The notes below the pieces were generated by a model. The model saw nothing but the letters and a program-made list of their open reading frames with translations, ran no database searches and was not told the origin of the DNA. DNA of 64,000 nucleotides from Hydrogenovibrio sp. JE_KL2. GTDB taxonomy: Bacteria; Pseudomonadota; Gammaproteobacteria; Thiomicrospirales; Thiomicrospiraceae. Below, one piece after another: positions 12,947-23,150 of the stretch. A program made the translations under genes and the position numbers. The stretch spans positions 682,001 through 746,000 of the forward strand of contig NZ_WBJR01000001.1 in the NCBI RefSeq assembly GCF_009296185.1, in the 5' to 3' direction. The first letter of the stretch is position 1; every line of letters begins with the position of its first letter.

Positions 12947-13916
12947 ATGCAAAATACTTTTCTTCTACCTTTTTAATGGTCTCGACAATTAATGTAGTAT
13001 CGACCTTCCCCACAAAAAAGTCAGCGCCCATCGAAAGCACTTCACGGCTATTGTTTTCACTGGTCATCGAGGTATGAACTATAATCGGTAGCGCACTTGT
13101 CTTTTTATTTTGACGGATTTCTTTGATCACAGTATGTCCTGAAGCAACGGGCATTTCCAAATCGGTAAAGACCATTGAAACGCTGCTTGTATCTTCAAGA
13201 CTATCCAAGTGGTTCAGTAACAACCTGCCATTATCAAACGCTTGATATTTCAACCCTAGCTGCTCAAACACCATGCCCATATATTTTTGTATTGCCTTGC
13301 TGTCTTCAGCAAAGAGAATAGTTCTCTCTTTAACTTGGTCACAAAAATCATAACTTTCATTACCAACCGATTTCGCTGAAGAAAATATTTTCTCCGCCAT
13401 AGTCGGCATGGCTTCAATCAATAGCTTCTCAATATCTAGAATGAAGCAAAGCTTTTCACTGTTTTCGAGATAGGTGTGATTGATGACTTGATTAGTATTC
13501 ACATTGATATTGTAGTTAGATGCGGGCTTGATATCTGACCAATTCTTTTCTTCAACACCGTGAATATGGGCAACTCTCAACCCAACAAAATTATGGCTAA
13601 AGTCTGATACGATGATGATGGACTTTTCTTTCTCTTCCTCCGTCATATCAAATCCCATCCATTTCGGCAAATCAATGACGGGAAGATAGACACCACGTAA
13701 TTCAACCATTCCTTCTATCAACGGATTGGCCTCAGGCATTTCAGAAACTTCAAAGGCGCGACCTTCAAGGACTTCTCTAACCTTAAATACATTCATCCCA
13801 TAATAAGGTGGTTCATACCCTTCTCTTGGAAATTGAACCTGGAAAATCATCAGACTAAGCTGGTTGTTTTTACTAAGCTGAGCTGTTTTTTCAACTTGTT
13901 CTAGTGTTGTACTCAT
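12945..13916 (-). CDS. cheV: Chemotaxis coupling protein CheV
   Basis: A 323-residue protein with an N-terminal CheW domain (about residues 15-165) and a C-terminal receiver domain (about 195-320). CheV couples chemoreceptors to CheA and is tuned by phosphorylation of the receiver; the phospho-Asp is in MVFTDLEMP, with the Lys in FVGKVD near the end. The frame is open from a GTG at 13925, but the ATG at 13916 has AGGTGG 5-6 nt upstream, so I use that. No other chemotaxis or flagellar gene is in the window. The stop codon overlaps a dispersed repeat copy. Confidence 0.92.
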   Translation of the reverse strand: MSTTLEQVEKTAQLSKNNQLSLMIFQVQFPREGYEPPYYGMNVFKVREVLEGRAFEVSEMPEANPLIEGMVELRGVYLPVIDLPKWMGFDMTEEEKEKSIIIVSDFSHNFVGLRVAHIHGVEEKNWSDIKPASNYNINVNTNQVINHTYLENSEKLCFILDIEKLLIEAMPTMAEKIFSSAKSVGNESYDFCDQVKERTILFAEDSKAIQKYMGMVFEQLGLKYQAFDNGRLLLNHLDSLEDTSSVSMVFTDLEMPVASGHTVIKEIRQNKKTSALPIIVHTSMTSENNSREVLSMGADFFVGKVDTTLIVETIKKVEEKYFA

Positions 13917-13988
13917 GTCTTCCACCTTTGGAAATCGTATTCAAACCAAATATTAGATTAACAAAAATTACGTAAGGCGCAAGCAATA

Positions 13989-14591
13989 TCAAATGCTTCC
14001 GTTCTCCAAAAGGGATTTTATTGGCTTAAAACTTTGCCGATATCCATCAATCAATCCATGCATTTCAATTGCTTCCAAATGCATTTTCGTCGGGTAACCT
14101 TTATGCTTGGCATAGCCATATTGAGGATAAATTTTATCCAATTCAATCATCTCTTCATCGCGTGCAACTTTGGCCAATATCGAAGCAGCACTGATCGAGG
14201 GAACTTTAGCATCTCCTTTTACCACTGCTTCACATGCATAGTGGATTTTCGGGCACCTATTTCCGTCAACCAAGACTTTATCAAAATCGGACTTTAATCC
14301 TTCAACTGCTCTTTTCATTGCCAACATCGTGGCGTGAAGAATATTTAACTCGTCAATTTCTGCGGGTGAGGCCGAGGCAATCACATAATCGACAGCGATG
14401 GACTTGATTTCTTTAGATAGCTGTCGAAGCTTTTGCTCACTTAGTTTTTTGGAGTCAACCAATCGCAATTTACAATCTGCCGGCAGAATAACTGCAGCTG
14501 CAACCACATTTCCAACGAGAGGGCCTCTTCCAACTTCATCAACTCCCACCAAGCGCTCAACAGGTAAGTCCAGCTGATAATTCACATCCAT
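13989..14591 (-). CDS. rnhB: Ribonuclease HII
   Basis: A 200-residue RNase HII, which nicks RNA:DNA hybrids and removes single misincorporated ribonucleotides. The catalytic acidic cluster is visible: Asp18-Glu19 in [13 protein letters not shown] and Asp in KVLVDGN. I start at ATG 14591, which has an AAGGT ribosome site, rather than the TTG one codon earlier. It follows lpxB by 9 bp, as in E. coli. dnaE, which follows rnhB in E. coli, is not here. Confidence 0.94.
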   Translation of the reverse strand: MDVNYQLDLPVERLVGVDEVGRGPLVGNVVAAAVILPADCKLRLVDSKKLSEQKLRQLSKEIKSIAVDYVIASASPAEIDELNILHATMLAMKRAVEGLKSDFDKVLVDGNRCPKIHYACEAVVKGDAKVPSISAASILAKVARDEEMIELDKIYPQYGYAKHKGYPTKMHLEAIEMHGLIDGYRQSFKPIKSLLENGSI

Positions 14592-14600
14592 CAACGCACC

Positions 14601-15758
14601 TTACCTTTTTAAGCCTGCCCAAGACTCAATCGCATCTGCTGCCAGTTCAGAAGCATTTTGTTTGAGTTGTTTATACTGTTGCTCAAAAGCTTCAATTTGC
14701 TGCTGCCTCAACTCTGGTGTAGAGATTAAAGCTCCCAGTGCATGAGCTATTTTCTCAGGCGTTGCCTCTTGTTGTATTAATTCGGGAACAACTGATTTTT
14801 GAGCCAAAATGTTCGGCAATCCTATCCATTGGGTTGTTGCCAAAAATTTCATTATCCAATAAGAGATTTGATGTAACTTGATTGCCAAAACCAATGGTTT
14901 CTTGTGTAGGGCAACTTCTAATGTCGCCGTACCGGATGTAACAATAAGTTGATTTGAGGCGGTAATAACTTCATCTGACTGACGGTCAAATAGGTGAATA
15001 TTCAATTTCTTACCATACTTGTCGACAGCTTCTTGTATGCGTTGTTTTGCCTTGTCATGCACACAAGGAACAATAAATATCATATCCGGATAAATTTTCG
15101 AAAGGATCACCGCAGCCTTAACATAGACTTCCGCCATCATATTGATTTCAGACATTCTTGAGCCAGGCATAAGCCCAGTTATATTCGCGTCAAAGGGCAA
15201 TCGAAGAGTATTTCTAGACTCTTGCATATCAGATGCTTCAGGGATCTGATTCGCTAAGGGATGCCCTACAAACTTTACGGGAATATCATACTTGTCATAA
15301 TAAGGCGTTTCAAAAGGGAATAAAACCAGCACACCATCTACTTGGTGCTTAATTTTATTTAAGCGCTTTTCTCGCCATGCCCAAACGGAAGGTCCAACAT
15401 AGTGTATAGAGGTTATTCCTGATTTCTTTAAAGTCTCTTCAACTTTAAAATTAAAGTCTGGCGCATCAATACCAATAAACACATTTGGCTTTAATTCCAA
15501 AAAAGTTCGAATAATATCTTTACGGATTTTAAGCAACTCAGGCAGGTGTTTAATGACCTCAGAAACCCCCATGACTGACAGTTTTTCCATGGGATAAAGG
15601 CTTTCAAAGCCTTCGGCAATCATTTTTGGGCCACCGATACCAACAAACTTGGCATCGGAATAACGGAGCTTAAGGGATTTTATTAACTCTGCCGCCAATA
15701 AATCTCCCGAAGCTTCGCCTGCAATCATTGCAAAAACAGGCTTTTCGACTTCAGTCAT
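14601..15758 (-). CDS. lpxB: Lipid-A-disaccharide synthase
   Basis: LpxB joins UDP-2,3-diacylglucosamine and lipid X to form the lipid A disaccharide at the inner membrane face. It starts MTEVEKPVFAMIAGEASGD, matching the family N-terminus, and carries the GT19 signatures YVGPSVWAWREKRLNKI and GLMPGSRMSEI. Starting at ATG 15758 gives 385 residues with 4 bp between it and lpxA. A GTG seven codons earlier would overlap lpxA and lacks a ribosome site. Confidence 0.94.
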   Translation of the reverse strand: MTEVEKPVFAMIAGEASGDLLAAELIKSLKLRYSDAKFVGIGGPKMIAEGFESLYPMEKLSVMGVSEVIKHLPELLKIRKDIIRTFLELKPNVFIGIDAPDFNFKVEETLKKSGITSIHYVGPSVWAWREKRLNKIKHQVDGVLVLFPFETPYYDKYDIPVKFVGHPLANQIPEASDMQESRNTLRLPFDANITGLMPGSRMSEINMMAEVYVKAAVILSKIYPDMIFIVPCVHDKAKQRIQEAVDKYGKKLNIHLFDRQSDEVITASNQLIVTSGTATLEVALHKKPLVLAIKLHQISYWIMKFLATTQWIGLPNILAQKSVVPELIQQEATPEKIAHALGALISTPELRQQQIEAFEQQYKQLKQNASELAADAIESWAGLKR

Positions 15759-15762
15759 AATA

Positions 15763-16542
15763 TTATCTGACGATTCCACGAGAGGAGTTTTTTAAAAATT
15801 TAATTAGAGATGAAAGCGTATCTTTCTCATCGTTGATACATTCGATTTCTTTAATCGCTTCTTCTAGGCGGTAGCCGGTTCGATACAAAGCTCGATAGGC
15901 TTTTTTTACCAAGTTAATCTGCTCGCGGGTAAAACCTCGGCGCTTCAGACCTTCTACATTAAGGCCTCTGGGTCCTGCAAGGTTTCCGGAAACGGTAACA
16001 AAGTTCGGGACATCTTGATTGATGACACTTCCCATTCCACAGAAACTGTGCTCACCAATATGGCAAAACTGATGAACCAAAGTATATCCACCTAAAATAG
16101 CCCAATCACTTACCGTAACATGCCCAGCTAATGCCGAAGCATTAGCCATAATAGTGTTATTTCCGACAATACAATCATGAGCAATGTGCACACCAGCCAT
16201 AACCCAATTATTATCACCAATAGTAGTCTCGCCTCTATCTTGTACGGTACCACGATTGACAGTCACATTTTCTCTAAAGGTATTGTTATTACCAATGGTT
16301 AATTTTGTCGGTTCATTGGTGTACTTTTTGTCCTGCGGCGCGGCACCGATTGAACAAAACTGGAAAAAGTGGTTCCCTTCTCCAATTGTTGTCGGACCTG
16401 AAATAACCACATGGGGTTCAACAATAGTGTTCTTTCCAATCGTAACACTTCCTTGAATGACTGCATAGGCGCCAACTGAGACGCCTTCATCCAAAATTAC
16501 GCTATCGTCAATTATTGCTGTCGGATGAATCAAAACTCTCAT
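15763..16542 (-). CDS. lpxA: UDP-N-acetylglucosamine acyltransferase LpxA
   Basis: A 259-residue left-handed beta-helix enzyme that puts the first 3-hydroxyacyl chain on UDP-GlcNAc. Hexapeptide repeats run from about residue 5 to 190. The catalytic His lies in LAGHVTVSDWAILGG, and the C-terminal helical part begins near LKRRGFTREQIN. It lies between fabZ and lpxB in the standard lpxD-fabZ-lpxA-lpxB order, with short gaps indicating one transcript. Confidence 0.95.
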   Translation of the reverse strand: MRVLIHPTAIIDDSVILDEGVSVGAYAVIQGSVTIGKNTIVEPHVVISGPTTIGEGNHFFQFCSIGAAPQDKKYTNEPTKLTIGNNNTFRENVTVNRGTVQDRGETTIGDNNWVMAGVHIAHDCIVGNNTIMANASALAGHVTVSDWAILGGYTLVHQFCHIGEHSFCGMGSVINQDVPNFVTVSGNLAGPRGLNVEGLKRRGFTREQINLVKKAYRALYRTGYRLEEAIKEIECINDEKDTLSSLIKFLKNSSRGIVR

Positions 16543-16555
16543 TCCTTAAAGGTCA

Positions 16556-16996
16556 TTAAACTTTACGTTCCGCACACAACATATCGCATGATGCGATAAT
16601 CTTTCCTTCAACAAAAGTTTTACATTCAAACTTCCAAATGCCTTTTTTATTATTGACAGTTTTTACTTCAAATTCTAATTTATCACCAGGAATTGCTGGC
16701 TTTCTAAAGCGACAATTATCAACAGCAGCTAAATAATACATAGATGTACCATCAGGCTTAACTTCTTGCGTTTTAAATGCAAGAATTCCAGTACACTGCG
16801 CCATAGCTTCAATAATCATAACGCCAGGCATAATAGGATTATCAGGAAAATGCCCTGTAAATTGCGGTTCATTATAAGTGACGTTCTTATACCCTTTTAA
16901 ATAACTACCCGCTTCAAACTCGGTAACGCGATCAACAAGTAAAAACGGATAGCGGTGAGGTAAATACTCAAAAATTTCTTTAACGTCTAATAACAT
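16556..16996 (-). CDS. fabZ: 3-hydroxyacyl-[acyl-carrier-protein] dehydratase FabZ
   Basis: A 146-residue hot-dog fold dehydratase of the fatty acid elongation cycle. Catalytic His49 ([11 protein letters not shown]) and Glu63 (IIEAMAQ) are both in place. Two bases separate its start from the lpxD stop, so it is likely coupled. FabZ competes with LpxA for 3-hydroxyacyl-ACP, which may be why the genes are kept together. Confidence 0.96.
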   Translation of the reverse strand: MLLDVKEIFEYLPHRYPFLLVDRVTEFEAGSYLKGYKNVTYNEPQFTGHFPDNPIMPGVMIIEAMAQCTGILAFKTQEVKPDGTSMYYLAAVDNCRFRKPAIPGDKLEFEVKTVNNKKGIWKFECKTFVEGKIIASCDMLCAERKV

Positions 16997-16998
16997 GG

Positions 16999-18039
16999 TT
17001 AATCTTCCAATTGTTTTTTTATACTTTCCAATTCTTTTTCTAACTGCTTAATCTGTTTACTCATTTTTTCCAGATTTTTCAGTCTTACTGTCGTTTTTTG
17101 CCAACTTCCAGTTTCTACAGCAGGAAATCCAGAATAGCTACCTGGTGCTTTTATTGAATGTGTAACACCTGATTTTGCGTTAAACATTGCCTTGTCTGCA
17201 ATTTCAATATGTCCATTTACACCGACTTGTCCAGCAAACACACAATAGTTTCCAATTTTTGTACTGCCTGCAATTCCTACCTGAGCAGCTGCAGCGCAAC
17301 CAGCTCCCATTTCTACATTATGAGCAATATGAATTAAGCTATCTAATATGCAATTATCGCCAATAACCGTATCTTCTAGTGCACCACGATCAATAGTGCA
17401 ATTATTACCGATCCAGCAATTACTGCCTATTATGACGCGCCCTAGCTGTGGAATTCTAATCCACTTCCCTTTTTGGTTTGCAAAGCCAAAACCTTGTCCT
17501 CCAATAACCGTTCCCGACTCAACAGTTACAGAGTTTCCCAGTACACAATTATCCATAATGGTTACATTAGGATAAATCCGGCAGTTATCACCTAAAACAG
17601 TTCCTTCTTCAATCACAGAACCATAGTTGACAACACAGTTTTCTCCCATTTGAACGCCTTCTGCTATATAAGCACCGGGGTCAACTTGGCAACTGCTTGG
17701 AATAATGGCACTAGAAGCGACAAAACTCTCTGGGTGGATTCCAGGATGAATTTTTGAGGGATTCAATTTTTGCGCAATGTAGGCATAAGCGACATAAGGA
17801 ACATCTACCACTATTTTATTTGCATTCGTTTGATCAGCCATCTCCTTGGTAATCAAAACAGCAGAAGCCTTTGTAGATTTGAGCTCATTGCATCGACGCT
17901 TATCAGAAAAAAAGCTAATTTCTCCATCCTGAGCATCTGTCAAACCAGCAACTTGAACTATTTGTTGTGTTTCATCCCCTATCACATAGGAGCTAATGTC
18001 ACATTCAGATAACCATTCAACGATTTCAGAAAGTTTCAA
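16999..18039 (-). CDS. lpxD: UDP-3-O-(3-hydroxyacyl)glucosamine N-acyltransferase
   Basis: A 346-residue LpxD that adds the N-linked acyl chain in lipid A synthesis. It has an N-terminal uridine-binding domain (about 1-100), a left-handed beta helix of hexapeptide repeats (about 105-300) and a short C-terminal coiled coil ([15 protein letters not shown]). The catalytic His is in [10 protein letters not shown]. The start is TTG at 18037-18039 with AGGGA seven bases upstream; no ATG fits. It lies 11 bp after the Skp gene. Confidence 0.94.
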   Translation of the reverse strand: MKLSEIVEWLSECDISSYVIGDETQQIVQVAGLTDAQDGEISFFSDKRRCNELKSTKASAVLITKEMADQTNANKIVVDVPYVAYAYIAQKLNPSKIHPGIHPESFVASSAIIPSSCQVDPGAYIAEGVQMGENCVVNYGSVIEEGTVLGDNCRIYPNVTIMDNCVLGNSVTVESGTVIGGQGFGFANQKGKWIRIPQLGRVIIGSNCWIGNNCTIDRGALEDTVIGDNCILDSLIHIAHNVEMGAGCAAAAQVGIAGSTKIGNYCVFAGQVGVNGHIEIADKAMFNAKSGVTHSIKAPGSYSGFPAVETGSWQKTTVRLKNLEKMSKQIKQLEKELESIKKQLED

Positions 18040-18050
18040 ACCAATTCCCT

Positions 18051-18584
18051 TTATTTATTAAAACCTGCTCGTTGCTGTTTATCCTCTTCTCTCAAATAAT
18101 CCAAAACTTTTTGCGTGACATCTAGACTATTATTGGTATAAGCAATGCCTTCATATAAAATCAGGTCAAATCCCTCTTTCTTACCTATTGCTTTAATGCC
18201 TTGATTGACGATTTTCTGGAGTTTAGCCAGTTCTTCATTTCTACGGATATTCACAAGCTCTTGGATATCATTCCTTTTTCTTTGAATATCTCTAGTCATT
18301 AGACTAATTTCTCGCTCTGACGCACTTTTCTGAGCATCGGAAAGAATTAGTTTGTTTTTTTGATAATCTTTTTGCTTTGCTTCCAGTTTTTTTGCAAGCT
18401 GAGTTAACTCAGCTTGCTGAGGCCCAAACTCTTTTTCTAGGCTTTTGCTCGCACTTTGAGCTTGAGGTGCCTTTTCTAATAGCAATCCGACATTTACGAC
18501 ACCAAGCTTCATATCCTTGGCCTGAACATTGGCTGAAAGGGAAAACAGCATAATGCTTGTTAGAACCACAAGTAAACGACGCAT
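18051..18584 (-). CDS. skp: Periplasmic chaperone Skp/OmpH
   Basis: A 177-residue OmpH-family protein. A signal peptide ends near residue 22 (ANVQA), followed by KLGVVNVGLLLEKAPQ and a long charged coiled coil (about 45-120) that forms the tentacles of the trimer. Skp holds unfolded outer-membrane proteins on their way to BamA, whose gene lies immediately upstream on the same strand. Its position between bamA and lpxD is the standard one. Confidence 0.9.
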   Translation of the reverse strand: MRRLLVVLTSIMLFSLSANVQAKDMKLGVVNVGLLLEKAPQAQSASKSLEKEFGPQQAELTQLAKKLEAKQKDYQKNKLILSDAQKSASEREISLMTRDIQRKRNDIQELVNIRRNEELAKLQKIVNQGIKAIGKKEGFDLILYEGIAYTNNSLDVTQKVLDYLREEDKQQRAGFNK

Positions 18585-18666
18585 ACCAATTCCTTATTTA
18601 TTTAAAATCAAACGGATTAATTGTAAACGATTTTTTTTGTGCATACCTAGCTTTATAGGCAGCAAA

Positions 18667-20955
18667 TTAAAGCGGGACGCCAAGGTTAAACTGGAACACT
18701 TGTGTTTTGTCTCCAGGTTTATCGTTAAGCGCTTTTGCCAAACTAAATGCCAATGGTCCTACCGGGGTAATCCAAGCCATTGATATCCCTGTCGAAGCCC
18801 GAAAATCTTTTATTTTTACAGTATCAAAACCATTGAAAACATTACCAGCATCCAAGAATACACTCATTCTGATATTACTTGAGTCTTCTATAAATGGCAT
18901 CGGGAAAATTAACTCCGCACTTGTAATCAATTTTACATTCCCCCCAGCTGGACTATCTGATCCTTGAGTTGCCAAATCATAAACGGGACCTAAAGAGTTT
19001 GGTTCATACCCCCTAACGGATCCCATACCTCCGGCATAGAAGTTTTCATAAAATGGCAACCCTTTATAACTACCTAAGCCATCACCATACGCAGCATTGC
19101 CTTTAACCTTAAAGGTAAAATTATCTGACATAGGAAAATAAACACTTTCATCTAAGTACAATTTATAGAATGAAACTTCAGAACTGGTTGGAATAGTGAC
19201 TTCACCTGTCACGCCTGTTGACTGCCCATCAGTCGGAAAATAAAAAGAGTTCTTTGAGTCATAACTCCAACCCATTGAATAACGCACTGAATTAAAATGA
19301 CTCCCATAGGTCGTAGTGTAATCTTTACATACATTGAAAGTGTCGATACACACAAGCTTTTGATCATCAAACTTCAGCCCATAACTCAAGTTACTAAATT
19401 CACTAGTCGGATATCCTATATTTACACGAACTCCATAGTTATTCGTTGTATAGTCGGACACCCCTAGCTCTGCAGCATCTATTTCACTAGCATAAACCCC
19501 ACCACCCAATGACACGCCATCAGGAGTAAAGTATGGGTTAGTAACACCCAAATCTAGGGATTTGGTTGAACTACTATAAGTACTATTAATATTGGCTTTA
19601 TAACCACTACCAATGACATTACGCTCGGTAACGCCAATAGTAAAATTCACGCCATCCACTTGCGAATATCCAACCCCCGCATTGAATGAGCCCGTTGATT
19701 GTTCCTCGACATTTACAACCAAATCAACTTGATCCCTAGAGATACGCTTGGTATCAATATTGACCTTCTTAAAATACCCCAATCTATTCAGTCGAGTATT
19801 AGAACGTCTAACACCTTTTAAAGAGTAAGGCGCACTTTCAAACTGACGAAGTTCGCGGCGTATGACATAATCTCGTGTTCGAGTATTGCCCTTAATAACA
19901 ATTCTTCGAACATAAACTCTATCTTTAGGCTCAACTCTGAAGTCAATACTAACCAATCGATTGTTTTTATCCAGAACAGTTATAGGTTTAACATTAGCAA
20001 ATGCATACCCTTCTTCACTCAACCTATCTCTCAAAGCATTCACGGTTGCAACGATATGACTACGAGAAAATAGTTCTCCGGGGTGAATTTTCAGTAATTT
20101 GTTAAGCTCCTCTTTACGAAGAATAGTTTCTCCAGAAAACTTCACATTAGAAACTGTATATTGAGGACCTTCTTTCATATTGATAGTGATAAACACCTGA
20201 GTTTTATCTAGTGACAAACTCACCTGAGTGGATTCAAGCTTAAACTCGGCAAAACCCCGGTCCATATAATAAGACCTGAGGGATTCTTCATCAGATTGAA
20301 GCTTTGGCTTTGAATATTTATCATTATTACCAATGAGCACAGACTCAGAAAGCATCATTGTGCCTTTAAGTTTATTATCACTGTAGGTTTTATTTCCCAC
20401 TAGAGTAATTCGACCAATATTGGCCGGCTGCCCTTCTTCAACCTTAACTTTCAATGAAACGCGATTTCTAGGTAGTTTTTCTACATCAATCTTGACGTCA
20501 GCCGCATAATAGCCCTGATTTTGATACTGACGACGCAAATCAACAATAATTTTTACAAGTTGATTCTTGTTAAAAATACGGCCTTTCTTTACACCAAGAC
20601 CGTCAAGCGCCTGCTTCAAGTCATCGGTTTTTATTAACTCATTGCCTTCAAACGTAATATCTGAAATTGAAGGCCTTTCTTTCACAACCACCTTCAGCAC
20701 CCCATTGGGAAGCTGGTAAAGAGCAATGTCCTGAAAAAACTTTGTCGCATATAATTGCTTTAAGCTCTCTCTTGTGAGTTTTGTAGTCAACGTGTCTCCG
20801 ACATCAACCGGTAAGTAGCTTCTGACGGTTTCAAAGCTAATTCTATGGTTCCCTTCAACCTCAATTTTTTGTATTTTGAAATCTGCTGCATATGCAACGG
20901 GGCCCAGTAAACACGAAGCCATTAACCCAAGTATAAGAAAAACACGTTTAATCAT
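18667..20955 (-). CDS. bamA: Outer membrane protein assembly factor BamA
   Basis: A 762-residue Omp85 protein. After a signal peptide (residues 1-23, ending VAYA) come five POTRA domains (about 24-420; starts visible at FKIQKIEVEG, SISDITFEG, ANIGRITLVG, YTVSNVKFSG and VYVRRIVIKG) and a C-terminal 16-strand barrel with the RGYE lid-loop motif in SVRGYEPNSLG. It inserts outer-membrane beta barrels. I start at ATG 20955 (MIKRVFLILG), which overlaps rseP by 8 bp; the frame is open 7 codons further. The last residues, VFQFNLGVPL, end in Leu rather than the usual aromatic residue. Confidence 0.95.
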   Translation of the reverse strand: MIKRVFLILGLMASCLLGPVAYAADFKIQKIEVEGNHRISFETVRSYLPVDVGDTLTTKLTRESLKQLYATKFFQDIALYQLPNGVLKVVVKERPSISDITFEGNELIKTDDLKQALDGLGVKKGRIFNKNQLVKIIVDLRRQYQNQGYYAADVKIDVEKLPRNRVSLKVKVEEGQPANIGRITLVGNKTYSDNKLKGTMMLSESVLIGNNDKYSKPKLQSDEESLRSYYMDRGFAEFKLESTQVSLSLDKTQVFITINMKEGPQYTVSNVKFSGETILRKEELNKLLKIHPGELFSRSHIVATVNALRDRLSEEGYAFANVKPITVLDKNNRLVSIDFRVEPKDRVYVRRIVIKGNTRTRDYVIRRELRQFESAPYSLKGVRRSNTRLNRLGYFKKVNIDTKRISRDQVDLVVNVEEQSTGSFNAGVGYSQVDGVNFTIGVTERNVIGSGYKANINSTYSSSTKSLDLGVTNPYFTPDGVSLGGGVYASEIDAAELGVSDYTTNNYGVRVNIGYPTSEFSNLSYGLKFDDQKLVCIDTFNVCKDYTTTYGSHFNSVRYSMGWSYDSKNSFYFPTDGQSTGVTGEVTIPTSSEVSFYKLYLDESVYFPMSDNFTFKVKGNAAYGDGLGSYKGLPFYENFYAGGMGSVRGYEPNSLGPVYDLATQGSDSPAGGNVKLITSAELIFPMPFIEDSSNIRMSVFLDAGNVFNGFDTVKIKDFRASTGISMAWITPVGPLAFSLAKALNDKPGDKTQVFQFNLGVPL

Positions 20956-22342
20956 TTGAAATACGAACCAAATCATTTATTAAAGCAAAAATAGTCAAGC
21001 TGACAATTATCATAAAACCCAGTTTCTGCACAAAAAGCTCTGCACCATCACTGATAGGCACACCTTTTATGGCTTCTATTGAATACAGCACTAAGTGCCC
21101 GCCATCTAACATAGGGATGGGCAATAAGTTCAATATTCCCAGACTTAAACTTAACAACCCTAATAAGCTCAAAAAGCTTACCCAACCATTTTCTAAGGCT
21201 TTACCAGAGTAATCTGCTATTGAGATTGGGCCGGACAAATTGCGAGGAGAAACTTCTCTGTTGAACATCTTTTGAATCATATCTAACGTCATTTCTATTA
21301 GATTGGCGGAATGCGTAAAACCTTCTTGAACGGCATCAAAAAACGGAAATGAAACCATCGTTTGATATGGAGAGAACAGCGTCTCATCTATATGAAGTTT
21401 TGCTCCAAAAACTCCCTTAGATTTACCTTCAACGACCTGTTCACCTAGCCTCAAACTAATAAAATGGTGATTTCCATTTCTTAAAAAAACAACACCAATC
21501 TCTTTTCCTGGGTTAGCACGAACTTCTGTCGCAAACTCAGACCAATTTGACAACTTCCTTCCATTAAACTCCTCTAGCCGATCTCCTGGTAAGAAACCTG
21601 CCGAAAAAGCTGGCGAATTAGGCACCACTTCTCCAATAACAGGAGGAAGACTTGGGGAAAACGGTACAAAACCAAGTTGAGCTAACCAATCCTGTTTAGG
21701 GTTATTTAAATCCAACGCATTTATTGACAGCAGAATATTTTTTTGAATTGGCAGAGTTTGGGTGTCTTCCGAAAATCTTCTTAATGTTACTGCAACACTG
21801 TCTTTACCAGAAAGCCTTTCCAGCAGTAACTGTTGATGCACTGCTCTCCAAGTTTTCGTAGCCTTCTGATCTATTGCTTCAATTTGCCATAGATTGCTCG
21901 AAACACTTTGAAAAGAAGATGACAATGCTGAGTTCGGAACAACCTTTTCAAAAATAGGCTTCATTCCAGGTACCCCCCAGAAATACAACCACGAAAAGAC
22001 AAGCCAGGCGAAAACCAAATTAATCAAAGGTCCTGCTAATACAATTGCAAACCGTTTGAATACTGTTTGACGATTAAATGCTCTGGTCATATCTTCATCA
22101 GAAGAGACTGCATCACTATTCCGTTCGTCAAGAAACTTAACGTACCCACCAAGTGGAAACATTGCAAGTTGATATTGAGTCTCTCCAATACGTTTCTTTA
22201 ACAGTGGCTTCCCAAAGCCAATAGAAAAAGTCAGGACTTTAACATTAAAAAGTTTAGCAACAATAAAATGACCCCACTCGTGTATTGCAACGAGTAATCC
22301 CATAGCAATAACAAACCCAAGTGCAGACCAAAGAAATGTCAT
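20948..22342 (-). CDS. rseP: Site-2 protease RseP
   Basis: A 464-residue inner-membrane zinc metalloprotease. The zinc motif HEWGH is at residues 21-25 in the first membrane helix and the second catalytic motif, LDGGH, is near residue 412 (PIPMLDGGHLVLY). Two PDZ domains lie between them; one is clear at about 230-300 (GEVVPNSPAFSAGFLPGD). RseP cuts anti-sigma factor RseA in the envelope stress response and clears signal peptides. It shares an 8-bp overlap with bamA. Confidence 0.94.
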   Translation of the reverse strand: MTFLWSALGFVIAMGLLVAIHEWGHFIVAKLFNVKVLTFSIGFGKPLLKKRIGETQYQLAMFPLGGYVKFLDERNSDAVSSDEDMTRAFNRQTVFKRFAIVLAGPLINLVFAWLVFSWLYFWGVPGMKPIFEKVVPNSALSSSFQSVSSNLWQIEAIDQKATKTWRAVHQQLLLERLSGKDSVAVTLRRFSEDTQTLPIQKNILLSINALDLNNPKQDWLAQLGFVPFSPSLPPVIGEVVPNSPAFSAGFLPGDRLEEFNGRKLSNWSEFATEVRANPGKEIGVVFLRNGNHHFISLRLGEQVVEGKSKGVFGAKLHIDETLFSPYQTMVSFPFFDAVQEGFTHSANLIEMTLDMIQKMFNREVSPRNLSGPISIADYSGKALENGWVSFLSLLGLLSLSLGILNLLPIPMLDGGHLVLYSIEAIKGVPISDGAELFVQKLGFMIIVSLTIFALINDLVRISND

Positions 22343-22346
22343 TAAA

Positions 22347-23150
22347 CTAACTCACCCAAAGCCAAAAAACATAAAAGATAGGCATCGCTAATAATAGACT
22401 ATCTATTCTGTCAAGAATCCCACCATGCCCTGGCAACAACGCACCACTATCTTTAATATTAGCTTGACGCTTTAATAGGCTTTCAAACAAGTCTCCATAA
22501 ATTGATAGAAGACCAATACCTGCCAACACTAAAGTGACTTGTAAAACACTTGATAGGAGATAAGGCTGAATAAAATACAAACCAAAGTAAGCAACAACGA
22601 AAGCAAAAAGAAAACCTCCAAGCACACCTTCCCATGTTTTACCTGGACTGACAAAAGAAGCCAGCCTTCTCTTGCCAAAACGTCTGCCTGAAAAGAATGC
22701 ACCTATATCGATTGCCCAAATAATTGCTAGACATAACAACAACAACTCAGGTGAAAATGTTTCTCTAAAAGTAATCATTGAAAGTGAAAACGGAAGGATT
22801 GAAAAGGATCCAAGTAATAACACTAACGAGTTACCAACGAGTCGCTTCCCCTTCTTTAATTGATAAACAGTCACCATCAAGACCATGACAGCAACCTCAA
22901 TTGGCACTAAAAGGAAAATAAAACTATCGTCAAAGTAAACATACAGTAGGTATGAGGTTGCTGTGATAATAAATGCGTAGAGCAATTTGAATAGTTTGTT
23001 ATTAACACTAGCCAGCCCGGCCCATTCCCAGCCAGCCCAGAAAGTAGCAAATAAGATAAATCCAACCCATTGCAACAAGTCAAATTTAAACAGTGCTGCT
23101 CCAAAGATCAGAACTAAAACTATTGCTGTCAAAACCCTAGTCTGAATCAT
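22347..23150 (-). CDS. cdsA: Phosphatidate cytidylyltransferase
   Basis: A 267-residue polytopic membrane enzyme that makes CDP-diacylglycerol from phosphatidate and CTP. About eight hydrophobic segments are visible. The family signature lies at the end: GDLFESLLKRQANIKDSG then PGHGGILDRIDS, with the paired acidic metal ligands. It lies 4 bp upstream of rseP and overlaps uppS by 14 bp. Confidence 0.94.
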   Translation of the reverse strand: MIQTRVLTAIVLVLIFGAALFKFDLLQWVGFILFATFWAGWEWAGLASVNNKLFKLLYAFIITATSYLLYVYFDDSFIFLLVPIEVAVMVLMVTVYQLKKGKRLVGNSLVLLLGSFSILPFSLSMITFRETFSPELLLLCLAIIWAIDIGAFFSGRRFGKRRLASFVSPGKTWEGVLGGFLFAFVVAYFGLYFIQPYLLSSVLQVTLVLAGIGLLSIYGDLFESLLKRQANIKDSGALLPGHGGILDRIDSLLLAMPIFYVFWLWVS